Below are positions 1 through 30,379 of a DNA stretch of 64,000 nucleotides, piece by piece. The DNA is from Apodemus sylvaticus (Eukaryota > Chordata > Mammalia > Rodentia > Muridae). The stretch is taken from the NCBI RefSeq assembly GCF_947179515.1, contig NC_067491.1, positions 5,874,027 through 5,938,026 on the forward strand, given 5' to 3'. Every line of letters starts with the position of its first letter. Within the stretch, counting starts at the first letter, position 1. Both the position numbers and the translations under genes were made by a program. Below the pieces are notes generated by a model. That model was not told where the DNA came from and did no database searches. It saw only the letters and a program-made list of their open reading frames with translations.

Positions 1-50
1 CTCCTTCCCCAACTCTTCTCCTTTGTGAATTCCATTTCCTGGCTTTATTC

Positions 51-228
51 TTTTTTTTTTTTTTTTTTTTTTTTTGGTTTTTTGTTTTTTCGAGACAGGG
101 TTTCTCTGTATAGCCCTGGCTGTCCTGGAACTCACTCTGTAGACAAGGCTGGCCTCAAACTCAGAAATCTGCCTGCCTCTGCCTCCCAGAGTGCTGGGAT
201 TACAGGTGTGCACCACCATCGCCTGACT
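51..228 (-). repeat. B1 SINE
   Basis: Reverse-complement B1 with a T-rich head (its A tail) and the diagnostic gagacagggtttctctgta. It is flanked by a target duplication (ctggctttattcttttt at both ends), so it is a recent retroposed copy. Confidence 0.5.
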
Positions 229-340
229 GGCTTTATTCTTTTTAAGTGTGCTGGTGACAGGATCACACCCAGCATCTTGCCCTTGCTGTAGCAGGTGTTC
301 TAAGCAAGCACATAAACACATAATTAAAAAATAAAAAAAA

Positions 341-535
341 AAATCATTAACCACTTAACCACATGCTCTTAACCACTGAGCCATCTCTCCAGCCCCTTGA
401 ATAATTTAATCAAGGCCTTGTAATCCCAACACTTGGAAGGCTGAGAAAGGATCACTGTTAAGTTCAAAGCCAGTCTGGTCTACATCATGAGTTATAGGGT
501 AGCCAAGGCTTCCTGGTGAAACCAGCTCAAAAATA
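341..535. repeat. B2 5' fragment (-) and old B1 (+)
   Basis: 341-397 is the reverse complement of the B2 head (gagccatctctccagcccc). 413-535 is a diverged B1 in + orientation (taatcccaacacttggaagg, then ccagtctggtctacat). Confidence 0.5.
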
Positions 536-887
536 TACACAAAGAGTCAAAACAACAAACAAATGCTACCATCAATGCTACAAAATAAACACTATAGGGC
601 ACAAAGTATCCTGGTTTCACTTTCCAAAGTAACCACAGCTGTATTCTTCCTAGGATTTGCATAAAGGTGCTTGCAGCTATGGGTCTAACTCTAGCCAAGT
701 TTCCTTTCTTTTGGTTGAGGTGGTAGGGCGTTCTTTAATTTTTTTAAAAGCTCATCTCCCAAGCTCTGCCCTGGTTTGATCTAGAGGCTTACCCTTCAGT
801 TGGACAGGTTGACTCTAGAAAAATGTTCAACGCCTGGTCCTGGGACCATGAGAGAGTGCTGGGCCCTGGAGTTAAGGACTCTGGTGT

Positions 888-1108
888 TTCAAGACAGGAT
901 GTCTCTGAATAGCCCTGGCTGTTCTGAAACTCTGTGCAGACCAGGCTGGCCTTGAACTCACCTCTGCCTCCTGAGTGCTAGGATTAAAAGCATGCACCAC
1001 CACAGCTGCCCAGCAATTTAAGGACTCTTGTGAGCTTCTATATGAGTGCAGGGAACGGAACTCAGGTCCTCCACATGATCTTGGCGTCTGAGCCATCTCT
1101 CCAGCCCC
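888..1108 (-). repeat. B1 followed by B2/B3 fragment
   Basis: 888-1013 is a reverse B1 (tagccctggctgttctgaaact). 1030-1108 is a reverse B2/B3 fragment ending gagccatctctccagcccc. Confidence 0.5.
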
Positions 1109-1175
1109 TATACAGCTCAGTAGAGGAAGATATCTGTAAATGTTGTTCTTTTCACCATTAATGAATACTTCCTCA

Positions 1176-1207
1176 CTTTCTTTCTTTTCTTTTCTTTTTC
1201 TTTTTTC

Positions 1208-1269
<62 letters not shown>

Positions 1270-1285
1270 CTTTCTTTCTCTCTTT
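1176..1285 (+). repeat. CT/TTTC microsatellite
   Basis: A pyrimidine tract with a pure (CT)n core at about 1215-1252, flanked by TTTC runs. The ORFs seen over it on both strands are low-complexity artefacts. Confidence 0.5.
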
Positions 1286-1592
1286 GTCTGATTTCCTGGG
1301 AAGGCATTTGGACTTAGTGCAATGTTAGAAAGTCGCATCCAGACAAGGATCCCTTACCCAGCCTCCCTATGTGACACTGTGACACTCCTTAATGGCCCTA
1401 CCACACAGCACACTCGTGCTGTCAGAGTAAACTCAGCTTCTCTCCACAGGTCCTCTTATCTCCCACCATCCCGTGCGTTTGTGTTTTCAGGGCTAGAGAG
1501 GGGGACACCTTGTGCAGACTGATGGAAAGGTCTTCAGTATTCTCCCATGTCGCTCTTCTGCTCATGTCTGACCTGTTTTATTTCTTCTCCAG

Positions 1593-20058
<18,466 letters not shown>

Positions 20059-20157
20059 CTCCAACCCTGGCTACACAGCTGCACTTTCAGGTAGCTGCAG
20101 GCAACTTGCCTCGCTGGCCCCGGCCTCTTCCTGTCTGGCTATGGCCTCTTCTGTTCA

Positions 20158-20355
20158 TGTATGTGTGTGTGTGTGTGTGTGTACTTGTGTGTGTTGTGTG
20201 TTGTGTATGCATACATGCACCCACATTCAGAGGCCAAGGTTGGTGTGGGAGTCTTTGTCTTTCTGTGTGTGTGTGTGTGTACTTGTGTGTGTTGTGTGTT
20301 GTGTATACATACATGCACCCACATCCAGAGGCCAAGGTTGGTGTGGGAGTCTTTG

Positions 20356-20417
<62 letters not shown>

Positions 20418-20455
20418 CGCGCGCGCGCGCGCGCGCACGCTCACCTCCAAAGGCT
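20158..20455 (+). repeat. GT repeats in a local duplication, with CT-GT-GC tract
   Basis: A roughly 110-bp unit (GT run, then catacatgcacccacat, gaggccaaggttggtgtggg, gtctttgtct) occurs twice. It is followed by contiguous (CT)n, (GT)n and (GC)n from about 20355 to 20440. Alternating purine-pyrimidine of this kind can adopt Z-DNA. It lies in the 3'UTR intron. Confidence 0.5.
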
Positions 20456-21690
20456 AACTTGGGTGTGGGTGTCTTCCTTTCTCACGTCCCATCTTACTTT
20501 TTGAGATAAGGTGTCTCACTGAACCTGGAGCTTGCTGTTTTGGAGAGACTGGCTGGCCAGTCCCCTCCCCTCCTCTCCCTGCCTGGCTCCCATCCCCCAC
20601 GTCTGCACATTTCTGTCCCCTGGTGCTGGGGTAACAGACTGGCCTTTCTGTGGGTGTTGGGTATCTGAGCATAGGCTTCATGTCTGTTCGGTAAGCACAA
20701 AGGTTATGACTGAGCCAAAACCTTTCAACTCCTGCTTGGCCCGGTATGGCGGCACACACCTATAGTCCCAGCACGGAGGCAGAAGCAGGAAGATCATGAG
20801 TTCAAAGGAGCTCTGGGTCCGTAAGACCCTGTATCAAAAACATACAAAAACATTTGCTAAAAGCCCAAATCACACCCAAATCCAACCCTGACCTCCCAGG
20901 GCTCCAAGCCCTCCCTCAGGTGCTGGTGGTAGCCACAGTACTGATTTCTACCACTAGGGGTCACGTCATACATTAAAAGTTTGTTAAAGGCAAGAGCTGC
21001 TGTCCATCTACTGCCTTGTGCCTTTAGACTGAAATAGCCTCAGATGCACGGAGATGTCTGAGCCGCCTCATGTGAAGGCGATGCCTGATTTATTCTTGAG
21101 CACCATTCCGTGTCGGCATACGCTGCCAAAGACTGTGGTGCCGTCTGACGCTTGGTGTCTCTAGCTCGTGGCAACAGTACGGTCAGTAAAAATGGAAACC
21201 AGCTGCCTCCCCATCCCCAAACCCACCAGCGTCAACACCTCCCTCTTGCCAAGTCCCCTGTAGCATCAGGAGCCCCTCCTTGTTCCTGGTGTCATTGGGA
21301 ACATTGTCATGGTTGGTTTTAGACCCCAGATGGACAGTGGGACCTATTTTGTTATCCATGTTAGCTCCTTTGCTGATGAGAATCAAGAGAAAACGGCCAG
21401 TCTCTTGCTGGGCTGCACTGGGCCACATCCATCCCAGGCCTTCTCAGGCCAGTGGTCCAGTCAGAAAAGCAGGAGAAAGAGAGAGAGAGAAAGAGACCTG
21501 CTAAGGGGGAGGGGATTCTGGGAGGATTTGGGGTGGAGAAGCATGGGTTGGACTGGCTGGGAGTCGGGGTGGGGCCGGCTTCGTGGTGTTAAAGGAACTA
21601 TAAACCAAAGTGCGTGTGTGCGTGCTATGCTGTCTGTTCCTACACGGAGGCCGGGCCAGGCTGCCTCCTCACACCCTCTTTCTCTTTCTT
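20456..21690 (+). other. Kif5a: Remainder of Kif5a 3'UTR intron
   Basis: 20456-20735 resembles a rodent interspersed repeat (gtctcactgaacctggagct, ggtgctggggtaacag). 20738-20848 is a diverged B1. 20850-21690 looks unique apart from a short GA tract at 21473-21498. No exon is supported. Confidence 0.5.
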
Positions 21691-22754
21691 CCCCAGTTTC
21701 TAAGAGGGACTGAGGCCTCTTCTCTCAGCATGCTGCAAAACCTGTGGTCTCTGACACTAACTCCCTCCCCAGCCCGTGTTGTTGGATGTCTTCTCCTACT
21801 CCGTATCTCTTTGTACTCTGTATCTATATATCAGAAGCTGCTGCTATGTCTCCTCTCCGTCCCCTCTAAGTATCTGATGATGTATTTAGCAGTTTTTAAG
21901 CATAGTCTCCCTTCCTCGTCGGGCGTTAGGGAGGAGGGAAACGTTTCTTCTTTCTTCCATATACTCGTTTCTCACACCGAGTGATGTCGTCACTGAGTAG
22001 AGGTCACAAAAGAGAAAGGAAAGATGGGAGCAGGGAGGCTGCCCTCCTTCTGTCTCACAGACACACGTGTACATGCCCACACGCCCACACACACAGTGTA
22101 CATACAAAGCCTTAAGCAGAAGAATGTCTTAGCATCTACGAAAAGAGAGAAACAGAGCCCCTCTTTACACAGAGCGCAGAGGAGGACCCGGCGGAAGGTT
22201 TGCGACATCACTCCCTCTCCCCTGACACCCCCCACCCGAGTCAGCAGACTGCCGGTGGCCTCCTCTGTCCTGTGAAGTCTGCCTTTCGACCCCTTCTTCC
22301 CCAGTTTGAGAGCGTGGGTTGCTCAAGGGACTGTTTCCCTTTCTGGCCCGAACCTCTTTTGGTACTTTCCACTCCAGATATCTCAGCCAGAACTTCTGAA
22401 AAGCCAAGAGGGCCGGCTGCTGAGAATCAGCCGCTCGTCTGTCTGTGCCAATAGTGACTAGCAGGTGGATTCAGAACGGCTGGCTCCCTGGGTCTGGGGA
22501 GTGAGCAGGCCGGGGATGACGGTGCCCTACTGTCTCAGGGTGAAGCTATGAGCTCATTCTTTCTCCCACACTGGGCTGCTTGTGCTTCCCACTCCTGACT
22601 TTGGTTTGGGACTTCCTGATTATTGGCATAATAGCTGTCTCTAGATGCTGTCCCTTCAAAATGGAATCTGGCTTGTTCCCAGCATACCTCCCCCCACGCC
22701 CCCAAATAGAGTTCCTTCTGTAATCTCCATCTGGTCCCAAGTGCACTTTAAAGA

Positions 22755-23060
22755 CAGGGGCGGGGGAGCAGGTTGGAGCCTGGTGGCGGGCAGCTTCTCT
22801 GCACGTGAAAAAGCTCTGCGCCTGATCCCAGCGCCGCAAAAGCAAAAGCAAAAGCTGGGTGTAGCGGCTCACGCTTTCCAAGATTGCTCTCAGGAAGCCG
22901 GGGTAGGAAAACTGCTAAATTTGAGGCTAGCCTGGACTACACAGTTAGATCCAGGAGAGCTTGTGCTATGACGGGAGGAAATCCTATCCTAAAATGAGGG
23001 AAGGAAGGAAAGAAGGAAGGAAGGAAGGAAAGGGAGGGAGGAAGGAAGGAAGAAAGGGGG
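22755..23060 (+). repeat. B4 SINE (ID-B1 fusion) and GGAA tract
   Basis: An ID-like part (gatcccagcgccgcaaaagc) is followed by an A-rich linker and a B1-like part (gaggctagcctggactacac), the usual B4 structure. A (GGAA)n tract at 22988-23060 forms its tail. It lies within the probable Kif5a 3'UTR. Confidence 0.5.
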
Positions 23061-24334
23061 AAACAGGACATTCCCCCCCCCCCAACTCCGAGCTAGCAGG
23101 GGCTAAGAGCTTGAATCTAATGCTCTCTCCACCGCCATCTTCAGCCCAGGTCCCCTCCTGCCCAGCACTGAAGAGGATGTTGTTTTAGTTTGGATGGTCC
23201 TATCCACCCATTTGCTAAGATAGTTTTCCAGACAACTGCAGGGATGAGTACTCAGCCTAAGCCAAGAAATACAGTCAAGTATCCAGATACCCAGTCTTCC
23301 CCAGGGTGGGGGACCAGGACTCTCCAGCAGAGGGCAGCCTGCCGTCCAGACCCTTCTGGGCCTGGGAGGAAAACTCCCAGGTGTGGATGACAGCTGGCAA
23401 ATATGGGCTGTTGTGGCTGTGACTCCCTCAAGGAAATGTTTCTGCTCTTTAGGGAGTGATAGAGATGAAGACATATCAGACTGGTATGGGAGAACTCCCA
23501 AGTGGCGGTTTTCAAACACTTTAGAATAAATCTGACCAAGGATGATGTAAGCAGAACCTAGGGCTTTGACCGTGGCTCAGTGGTACCGTGTGAACACACT
23601 TAGTGTGGCAAGTCTGAGGGTTTGGTCTATCTCTGGAATTGCAAACAACTCAAAACAACCAAAATGGTAGGGTAATTGAGAGCTAGGAACGTTATAATCT
23701 CTTTCTTCTCATACCCTGTTCCAGTGGAAAATGCTTAATTAGTTGGAGGGTCCTGAAATAGCCCTAAGAGCTTAGAACTCACGTATTTGCAAGAGGGGTC
23801 CAATTTGCTCCCCCACCCTAAAAACCACAACTCAAAAGAAAGGTCAGGAGGTGTTGACAAATCGCACGGCATCAGACACAGTGGGCAAGGAAGGTAGAGG
23901 GCGTCCTCTGTGGCTTATGCCAGCAGGATTCCTGAGAATCTGAGGGAGTTTGTGTGATCTTACCACCAAACAATTCTTTCAAAATACAAGTAAGGAGATG
24001 TGTAGGTGTACAGCAGAGCAGACGAGGAAGGAGGGGGCAGTGGTCAGCCTGCCCTCGGCCACAATGTAAGGGACAAGCCCATTTGCTATGCTAAAGAAAC
24101 AGCCCTTTGCCAGAAGGCTCTCACCACACCCTCCCCTCTTACATTCACCACATCCCCCTGGTGGAGAGCCAGGCCACCACAAGGGCCCCTGGCCCTCCCT
24201 CTTACATCTGCCAAAGTGAAATGTTGCATGCCGGCGTGGAAGACAAACCAAACTGCACAAATCCCAGTGTGTATTTACTTGGTGGACACAAATACCTTTA
24301 AAATAAAACAAATTCGATGATGACTTGCTGTTGC

Positions 24335-24573
24335 TTTTTATTAATTTTTCAAAGGGTTTTTTTGTCTTTTGTTGATACGTGTTTTGCCTGCACATATGTA
24401 TGTGCACCATGTATGTGCCTGGTGCCCTCAAGAGGCTGGAACAGGGCACCAAATCCTCAGGAGCTGGAGTTTCAGATGGTCTTAAGCCGCGATGTGGGTG
24501 GTGAAAACTGAGCCCTGGTCCTCTGCCAGAGAAGAGGGTGTTCCTAACCTCGGGACCAGCACATCAGCCCAGT
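24335..24573 (-). repeat. B3-type SINE
   Basis: Reverse B3 (caggagctggagtttcagat, cctctgccagagaagagg, cagcccag), directly after the proposed Kif5a poly(A) site. Confidence 0.5.
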
Positions 24574-24574
24574 G

Positions 24575-24935
24575 TGGTGGTTTGAATGAGAATGGATGGG
24601 CCTTAAAGGCTCATGGGATTGAATACTCATTCCCCACGTCCTGAGAGCTGTTTGGGAAGGATTTGGAAGTGTGGCTTTGGAGGAGTTGTGCACTGGGGGC
24701 TGGCTGGCTCTAAAGCTTCAGAAAGACACAGCATTCCATTAGCGCTCTGCTGCGGAGAGGACAGAAACTCTAAGGCGCTATTGCTGGCACAGGCTTCCCT
24801 ACCTGCTGCCACACTCCCCACCATGATGGTCGTGGACTCTAAACCTCTGGAACTGTGAACCCCAAATTAAATGCTTCTTGTGCAGATTGCCTTGGCCCTG
24901 GAATTTTGTTACAGCAATAAAAAAAAAAAGAGTAA
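24575..24935 (+). repeat. Rodent medium-copy repeat (family uncertain)
   Basis: It begins gtgtggtggtttgaatgaga and ends with ccccaattaaatg-like and ttgccttgg-like sequence plus an A run. The same family is present in reverse orientation at 31775-32142. Confidence 0.5.
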
Positions 24936-24944
24936 CTAAAACAC

Positions 24945-25720
24945 CCAGTTTTTATTTATTGAGACGAGGTCTCGTGTAACCTAGTGGCCTCAAACTCACT
25001 ATTAGAATCTGTGCTTGGTCTCCTGATCCTCCTTCCAAGTGCTCATGGGGTCCTGCTACCATGTCCAGCTGAATATCTTTCTCCCACTTCCCTCCTCTCA
25101 AATTTAATAGTCAATATAGATAAATTACACATGTATGTACACAAACACATATATTCACGTATGCATACATCCTAGCAGGTACGTATGTATCTAAATATAT
25201 AAATATACATAGGCATGGTTATAACTTTGCAGATGCTTTTATACATATTTCTAGGATATGTGACATATTCCCCCTTGAGCCTATATTCTAGAGAGCTTTC
25301 CATGTCAACACGTATCCTTGTAACTTGCTGGAAAGTATATAAATGGGGCTGGAGAGTTGGCTCAGCAGTTAAGAGCACTGACTGCTCTTCCAGAAGTCCT
25401 GAGTTCAAATCCCAGCACCCACATGGTGGCTCACAACCATCTGTAATGGGATCTGATGCCCTCTTCTGGTGTGTCTGATGACAACTACAGCATACTCATA
25501 TAAATAAAGATAAATAATTTTTAAAGTACGTAAGTATATATTTAATACTATAATTTATTCAACCATCCCACTATTGGTGGATAGCTAGTCTGGTTATGAA
25601 CTTTTTTTTTCAAAGATTTATTTATTATTACATGTAAGTAACACTATAGCTGTCTTTTTTGTTGTTTATTTGTTTTTAAAGATTTATTCATCATATGTAA
25701 GTACATTGTAGCTGTCTTTA
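24945..25720. repeat. Old B1 (-), AT-rich DNA, B2 (+), B2 tail pieces
   Basis: 24945-25072 is an old reverse B1. 25100-25340 is AT-rich with no feature seen. 25345-25522 is a B2 (ggggctggagagttggctca). 25608-25720 repeats reverse B2 tail sequence (aagatttattcatcatatgt, gtagctgtcttt). Confidence 0.5.
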
Positions 25721-26371
25721 AAGGAAAGACCAAGGGAGTCAAGTGTGAAGTCCTCTCATTGCATGACACTTCCTGGGGAGACATGAGGGAGTGTCTGCTT
25801 AGCCCAAATAAGGGAATCCATGACAGAGCAAAGTAGGGATGCCACCAGTGTGTGACTTGGCAAACCTATGTGCTTATTGGGGTACTTTAGGAACATGGGT
25901 GAGAGCTTACGTACAGGAGCAGAAATGACTTAGAGAAAGCTGCATCACCAGAGCCCACCATAGCTCGTGAAACCTGGAAGCAGCCCCACCTCTCTCGTTC
26001 AAGCAATTCAGTTGGTCTAAACCTCGTCAGGTAGCTCAGGGGTCTCTGCTCCCTCAAGGAAGCTCAGTTCGTCTGAGAGTCTCTCAGCATTCCTTATTGA
26101 GGAGGGAAGGAAAGAATATATCTGCTCAATTTGGGGAACTTCCTGAGCCTAACAGGTTTCCCTGCAAGATGGAGTGTTTCACCTCCCTTGGAATGAGCAC
26201 CCTACCTGAAGGAGCTTTTCCCAGACGGGAAGTTTTTCTCCTGTGTACACAGATCTCCATGCTTACACCTTCAGGTGTTTTTATTGCTATTTCCTCCAAA
26301 TTGAGACATTATCTCTTTGGGCAAGGAAGGAAGATAATCGGTAATTTATCAAGTTCAGAACGTTATAAGGA
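25721..26371 (+). other. Repeat-like stretch, family not assigned
   Basis: It reads like a mouse medium-copy repeat (agcagagcaaagtaggga-type wording, gaaacctggaagcagc), but I cannot name the family. There is no coding evidence beyond a 104-codon frame at 26097-26411 with no recognisable motif. Confidence 0.5.
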
Positions 26372-27615
26372 GAGCCGAGCATTAGGGAGGCGGAGGCAGG
26401 TGGGTCTCTGAGATCAAGGCCAGCCTGGTCTACAGAGTGAAGTCTAGGACAGTCAGGGCTATGTAGAGAGACCCCGCTTCACAACAAACAAACAAAAACA
26501 AACAAAACAACAAAAAAGAAAACGAAGGGAATCTCAGGAAATTATCAGTTGCAAGGTTCCAAGGCTGTATCAGCAAGAGAGATGTGACCCCTGGGAGAGG
26601 GGAGCTTCGCAGGGCTGCCTGCAGGGAGCTCCAGAGGTACAGGAGATCACTGCCTGGCTCTTTGGTGATACATTTGTCTTTGAGTCACTCCTGCAACCCC
26701 CCACCCCTACTTCAGTAAGCAACCCCTCACCCCTACTTCAGTAAGCTGTGCCCCTCCCCCAACCCATCAGTTCATCAAGCTAGACTTAGGTGGAATCCTT
26801 TATTTGATTGCTCTAGAGTGAACAGGCGTCCCTTCACGTCCTGAGAGGCCACACAGCTAGTGCCTGGCAGGGACCAGCAGGGCCAGCGTTCAGCTGAGGA
26901 GCAGTTACATGGTTCCAGAGGGGTGGTAATGCTGCGTCCTAGGATGATGTCTGAGGTAGGAGAACTGGGAAGAGACGCTGAGATGGCTACCTCTCCTGTG
27001 TTTGGGGGATGTGCTTCCGGCTGTAATGGCACTTGGACACTTTCTGTTGTCTGTGTTGAGATACACAACCAAGGCTGAGGCGTCATGGGGGTGGGAGTGG
27101 GGGTCCCAAGGACACTGTCTTCCTCTTTGATGAGCGAGTGGGGTCCTCTATAGGATAGTGGGGGTCTCTATAGGGATACTCTCCAAGTAGCTGATGAAAT
27201 GTAGGGGGTTAATTATGAGAGCAGATGCCAGATAGAGTTGGCACACACCTTTAATCCCAGCACTTGGGAGGCAGAGGCAGGTGGATTTCTGAGTTGGAGG
27301 CCAACCTGGTCTACAGAGTGAGTTCCAGGACAGCCAGGGCTACACAGAGAAACTCTGTCTGGAAAAACCACACACACACACACACACACACACACACCAA
27401 ACAAACAAACAAACAAACACCTGCAATAAAGGGCTGGAGAGATGGCTCAGAGCTTCAGCTAGTCTTCCACAGGTCCTAAATTCAACTCCCAGCAACCACA
27501 TGGTGGCTCACAACCATATATAATGAGATCTGGTGTCCCTGGCTGGCCTGCAGGCATACATGCAGACAGGCAGAACACTGTATATATAATAAATAAATAA
27601 ATAAATAAATAAATC
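26372..27615 (+). repeat. B1, unassigned DNA, B1, CA tract, B2
   Basis: 26372-26500 is B1, 27227-27368 is B1 and 27368-27420 is (CA)n(CAAA)n. 27430-27615 is a B2 with an (AAAT)n tail. Between them, 26515-27220 has no recognised repeat; it includes cctttatt at about 26799, a minus-strand AATAAA. Confidence 0.5.
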
Positions 27616-28574
27616 TAAAAACTAAAGACTAAATTCCACACCTAAAAGCTTTTTTCTGGAATAAAAAAACAATTTTAGAGCCTGTCAGGAGAGAATTAAA
27701 CAGTGAGGCTAGACACTTAACTCAGAGGAAGAGGAATCACTTACCTCAGGGGTCAGGGTGAAATAGGCCCTTCCTTAGTAATGGTCCAATTCAAAAGAAA
27801 CTGGTGATAGGGAATACCTTGCATCTGGATTGCTGATTGTAAACAGGAAACTAAACAGGAAATGAAAATGTGATCCAAAGCCCGGCCGGTGGGGGACACC
27901 TGGGAAGCTGCAATCTGAGGGCTGTGGAAGTGAGGAGTCTGAATATAACTGGCCAGCACTGCCTGAGACAAAACTGCCATGTCTGAGGGGATAGAAGAGC
28001 TGTCCGCGCTCAGTGGGTGGACTCATATATCCGTTAGGGACACGCGGTCACATCGGCCGAGTCCCCGTGAGTATCAGAGAGCAATCGGAAAGACAGGCAT
28101 TCCTGAGAGGTCATTTGACAAGCAGTAGTGTATGTGTGTGTATGTGTGTGTGTGTGTGTGTGTGTGTATACATATATATACATATATTAAACTACTGCTA
28201 CTACATGTAGTTTATATATACATATACGTATGCATATATTCTATCACAGTTACATCTAATACATAATTATGTAATATATAAAATATACAATAGACATGCA
28301 GTATACATATCATATATATTTCCTTAGCACAGCCGTTTCCACTGGAAACAGCTACAGTCATGAAGCCAGCATAGCTGCTGGGCAGAGTTCCAGCAATGTC
28401 AAGCCGGATGCTGTGATTGCTGTTGTTCTGTCTCTCATTTTAGGCTTTGGTCTCTGTGTGTTGGCTTCTTGGGGGCTTTCTGCATTGTGATTCATTTTAT
28501 ATCTGAGACTCTTTAGGAAAGTCCTAAACTTACTATCGCTTCTGTTTTAGGGAGATGACTTTATTTTTTCATAT

Positions 28575-28605
<31 letters not shown>
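27616..28605 (+). other. Mostly unassigned interval
   Basis: Contains a (GT)n/(TA)n microsatellite at 28131-28175 and an exon-like open segment at 28328-28490 (reported in findings). A (TTTA)n run at 28575-28605 is the tail complement of the next B1. No gene is supported. Confidence 0.5.
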
Positions 28606-28746
28606 TTTTTGAGACAGGGTTTCTCTTTGTAGCCCTGGCTGTCCTGGAACTCACTTTGTAGACCAGGCTGGCCTTGAACGCAGAAATCTGCCTGCCTCTG
28701 CCTCCCAAGTGCTAGGATTAAAGGCCTGCGCCATCACAGCCTGGCT
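28606..28746 (-). repeat. B1 SINE
   Basis: Reverse B1 (gagacagggtttctctttgt ... gcgccatcacagcctggct). Confidence 0.5.
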
Positions 28747-29156
28747 GGGGGATAACTTTATCTGGCTCTGTTTGGAAGTCTTCCTAATGCCCTGGAGATT
28801 GTGATGAGCACAGAGAAGCACTAAGCTAAGAATTTCTACAAGAGACTGTGACCTGGGGTATCCACCCCTAAGCAAACCCAGGCAGTGTAATTGGAATAGG
28901 GTAAACTTAGAAATGGTTGACTGACTCTGACTGGTCAGGAGAATTGGTAACAGATTCAAACCTCTTTTTACAATACGCTTATAATTCTCTGGAAATGTAA
29001 AGACAGAGGATCATATGGGCATATCCCTGAAGGAACAGAACTCAGTAAACACAATAGATAGACTAAAATAACCTTTTCCTACTTTACAGCATTGATGATG
29101 AAATGCAGGTAAGAGGAGTTAGGTATTTGTCTGTTGTTATTAAAAAGAGTCCTTCA

Positions 29157-29340
29157 AGCCGGGCAGTGGTGGCGCACGCCTGTAATCCCAGCACTCTGGG
29201 AGGCAGAGGCAGGCGGATTTCTGAGTTCGAGGCCAGCTTGGTCTACAGAGTGAGTTCCAGGACAGTCAGGGCTACACAGAGAAACCCTGTCTCGGGGGGT
29301 GGGGGGGTGGGGGGGAGGGGGAGAACCCAAATCAAAAAAA
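29157..29340 (+). repeat. B1 SINE with G-rich then A-rich tail
   Basis: A near-consensus B1 (gccgggcagtggtggcgcac) to 29296, then an unusual G-rich run (ggggggtgggggggtggggg) before the A tail. Confidence 0.5.
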
Positions 29341-29429
29341 AAAAAAAAGCAGGAGGGGGTCTGGAGTGCTCTAAAACTACAAACCCTGCCAGCCTAAAAG
29401 CAGGCTGTCATACGATAAACGTGTTTACT

Positions 29430-29720
29430 GTGTGCTGAGGAGAGCTTCTGGGGCCACTTCTAGGAATTTGGCAAGAATTTGACATTGGGCTAGGACAAGA
29501 AAGTAGGCTCAAGATGAATACAGCTGAGGAGTGTGCTCTTTGTAGCTTGATGGGTCTTGTTAAGACTGAATACAGTAATGAGGGGGTCTGTGTTTATGCT
29601 TTGTTTGTCCTTTGGCTACTTTGTTTATACCTTAGGACTCACCATATTCTTTGTATGTACCTAGAATGATACAAAAGCAGACTGCAGGAAAATAAAACCA
29701 CTTCAGCCTCAGCCCTGGCT
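29430..29720 (+). repeat. LTR-like repeat, copy 1
   Basis: It shares caagaaagtaggctcaag, ttgatgggtcttgttaa and tctgtgtttatgc with the reverse complement of 34720-34990. It ends near an AATAAA (aggaaaataaaacc), consistent with an LTR. Family unknown. Confidence 0.5.
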
Positions 29721-29885
29721 GGAGTCTTGCTATAATGTTGCCTAATTGTCTTCTTTTTCTTTAATCCTCACTCCCTCCCTTGAGACTCTGTTGGCTGACT
29801 GAACTGGCTTGGTCGGCTGTGGCAGGAACATTCCTTAGAATCTTTGAATTGGAATTATGGGGCTAATAATAAAAATAATATCTCA

Positions 29886-30055
29886 CGGGGGGGGGGGTGG
29901 TGGTGGTGGTGGTGGTGGTGGTGGCGGCGGTGGCGGCGGCGGCCTTTAATCCCAGCACTTGGAAGGCAGAGGCAGGTGGTTCGAGGCCAGCCTGGTCTAC
30001 AGAGTGAGTCCAGGATAGCCAGGTCTACACAGAGAAACCCTGTCTCGAAACAAAC
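29886..30055 (+). repeat. GGT/GGC tract and B1 SINE
   Basis: A (G)n, (GGT)n, (GGC)n run (29886-29943) has replaced the head of a B1, whose body (cctttaatcccagcacttgg) runs to 30055. G-quadruplex formation is possible. Confidence 0.5.
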
Positions 30056-30379
30056 CAAAAATAAAAAATAAAATAAATAATAGTAATAATAATAATATCT
30101 CTTCTATTTGTATTTTCTAATTGTGAATAAATTTGTAACCCCAGACATGTAATGAAAAGCCAAACACATGTCCAGAGACAAAATGATATAATCTGTACTT
30201 CTTAGATAATCATTAGTCAGTCTTTGTTCTGTGAAACCCGTATAAATAAAATAGTCAGTCAGAGCTGTGAGATTCCCCGACTGCAGCGCCTGACCTGCTC
30301 CTCCCTCACAGACTCCTTATCTCTTCTTGGGAAGATTCTGTTGACTCTGGGGCTGGCCCCAGGTCTTACGTAGACTTTT

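Larger units (their letters stand above)
1..1592 (+). other. Kif5a: Kif5a intron 1 (3' part)
   Basis: No coding sequence of Kif5a is visible before the acceptor at 1591-1592, so exon 1 and the promoter lie outside the window. The stretch holds SINE copies and a CT tract (listed separately); the rest, including 540-880 and 1290-1590, looks like unique intron. Confidence 0.5.
20059..24325 (+). other. Kif5a: Kif5a 3' untranslated region, split by an intron
   Basis: After the stop (20056-20058) the terminal coding exon seems to run on to 20090 and splice at cactttcag|gtagct. A strong acceptor (long pyrimidine run, ccccag at 21691-21696) then opens a 3'UTR exon at 21697. AATAAA at 24302-24307, followed by a T/G-rich stretch, is my preferred poly(A) signal; a second AATAAA at 23525-23530 could give a shorter mRNA. 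The 3'UTR contains a B4 SINE (22755-22995) and a GGAA tract. The 3' end position is inferred. Confidence 0.5.
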
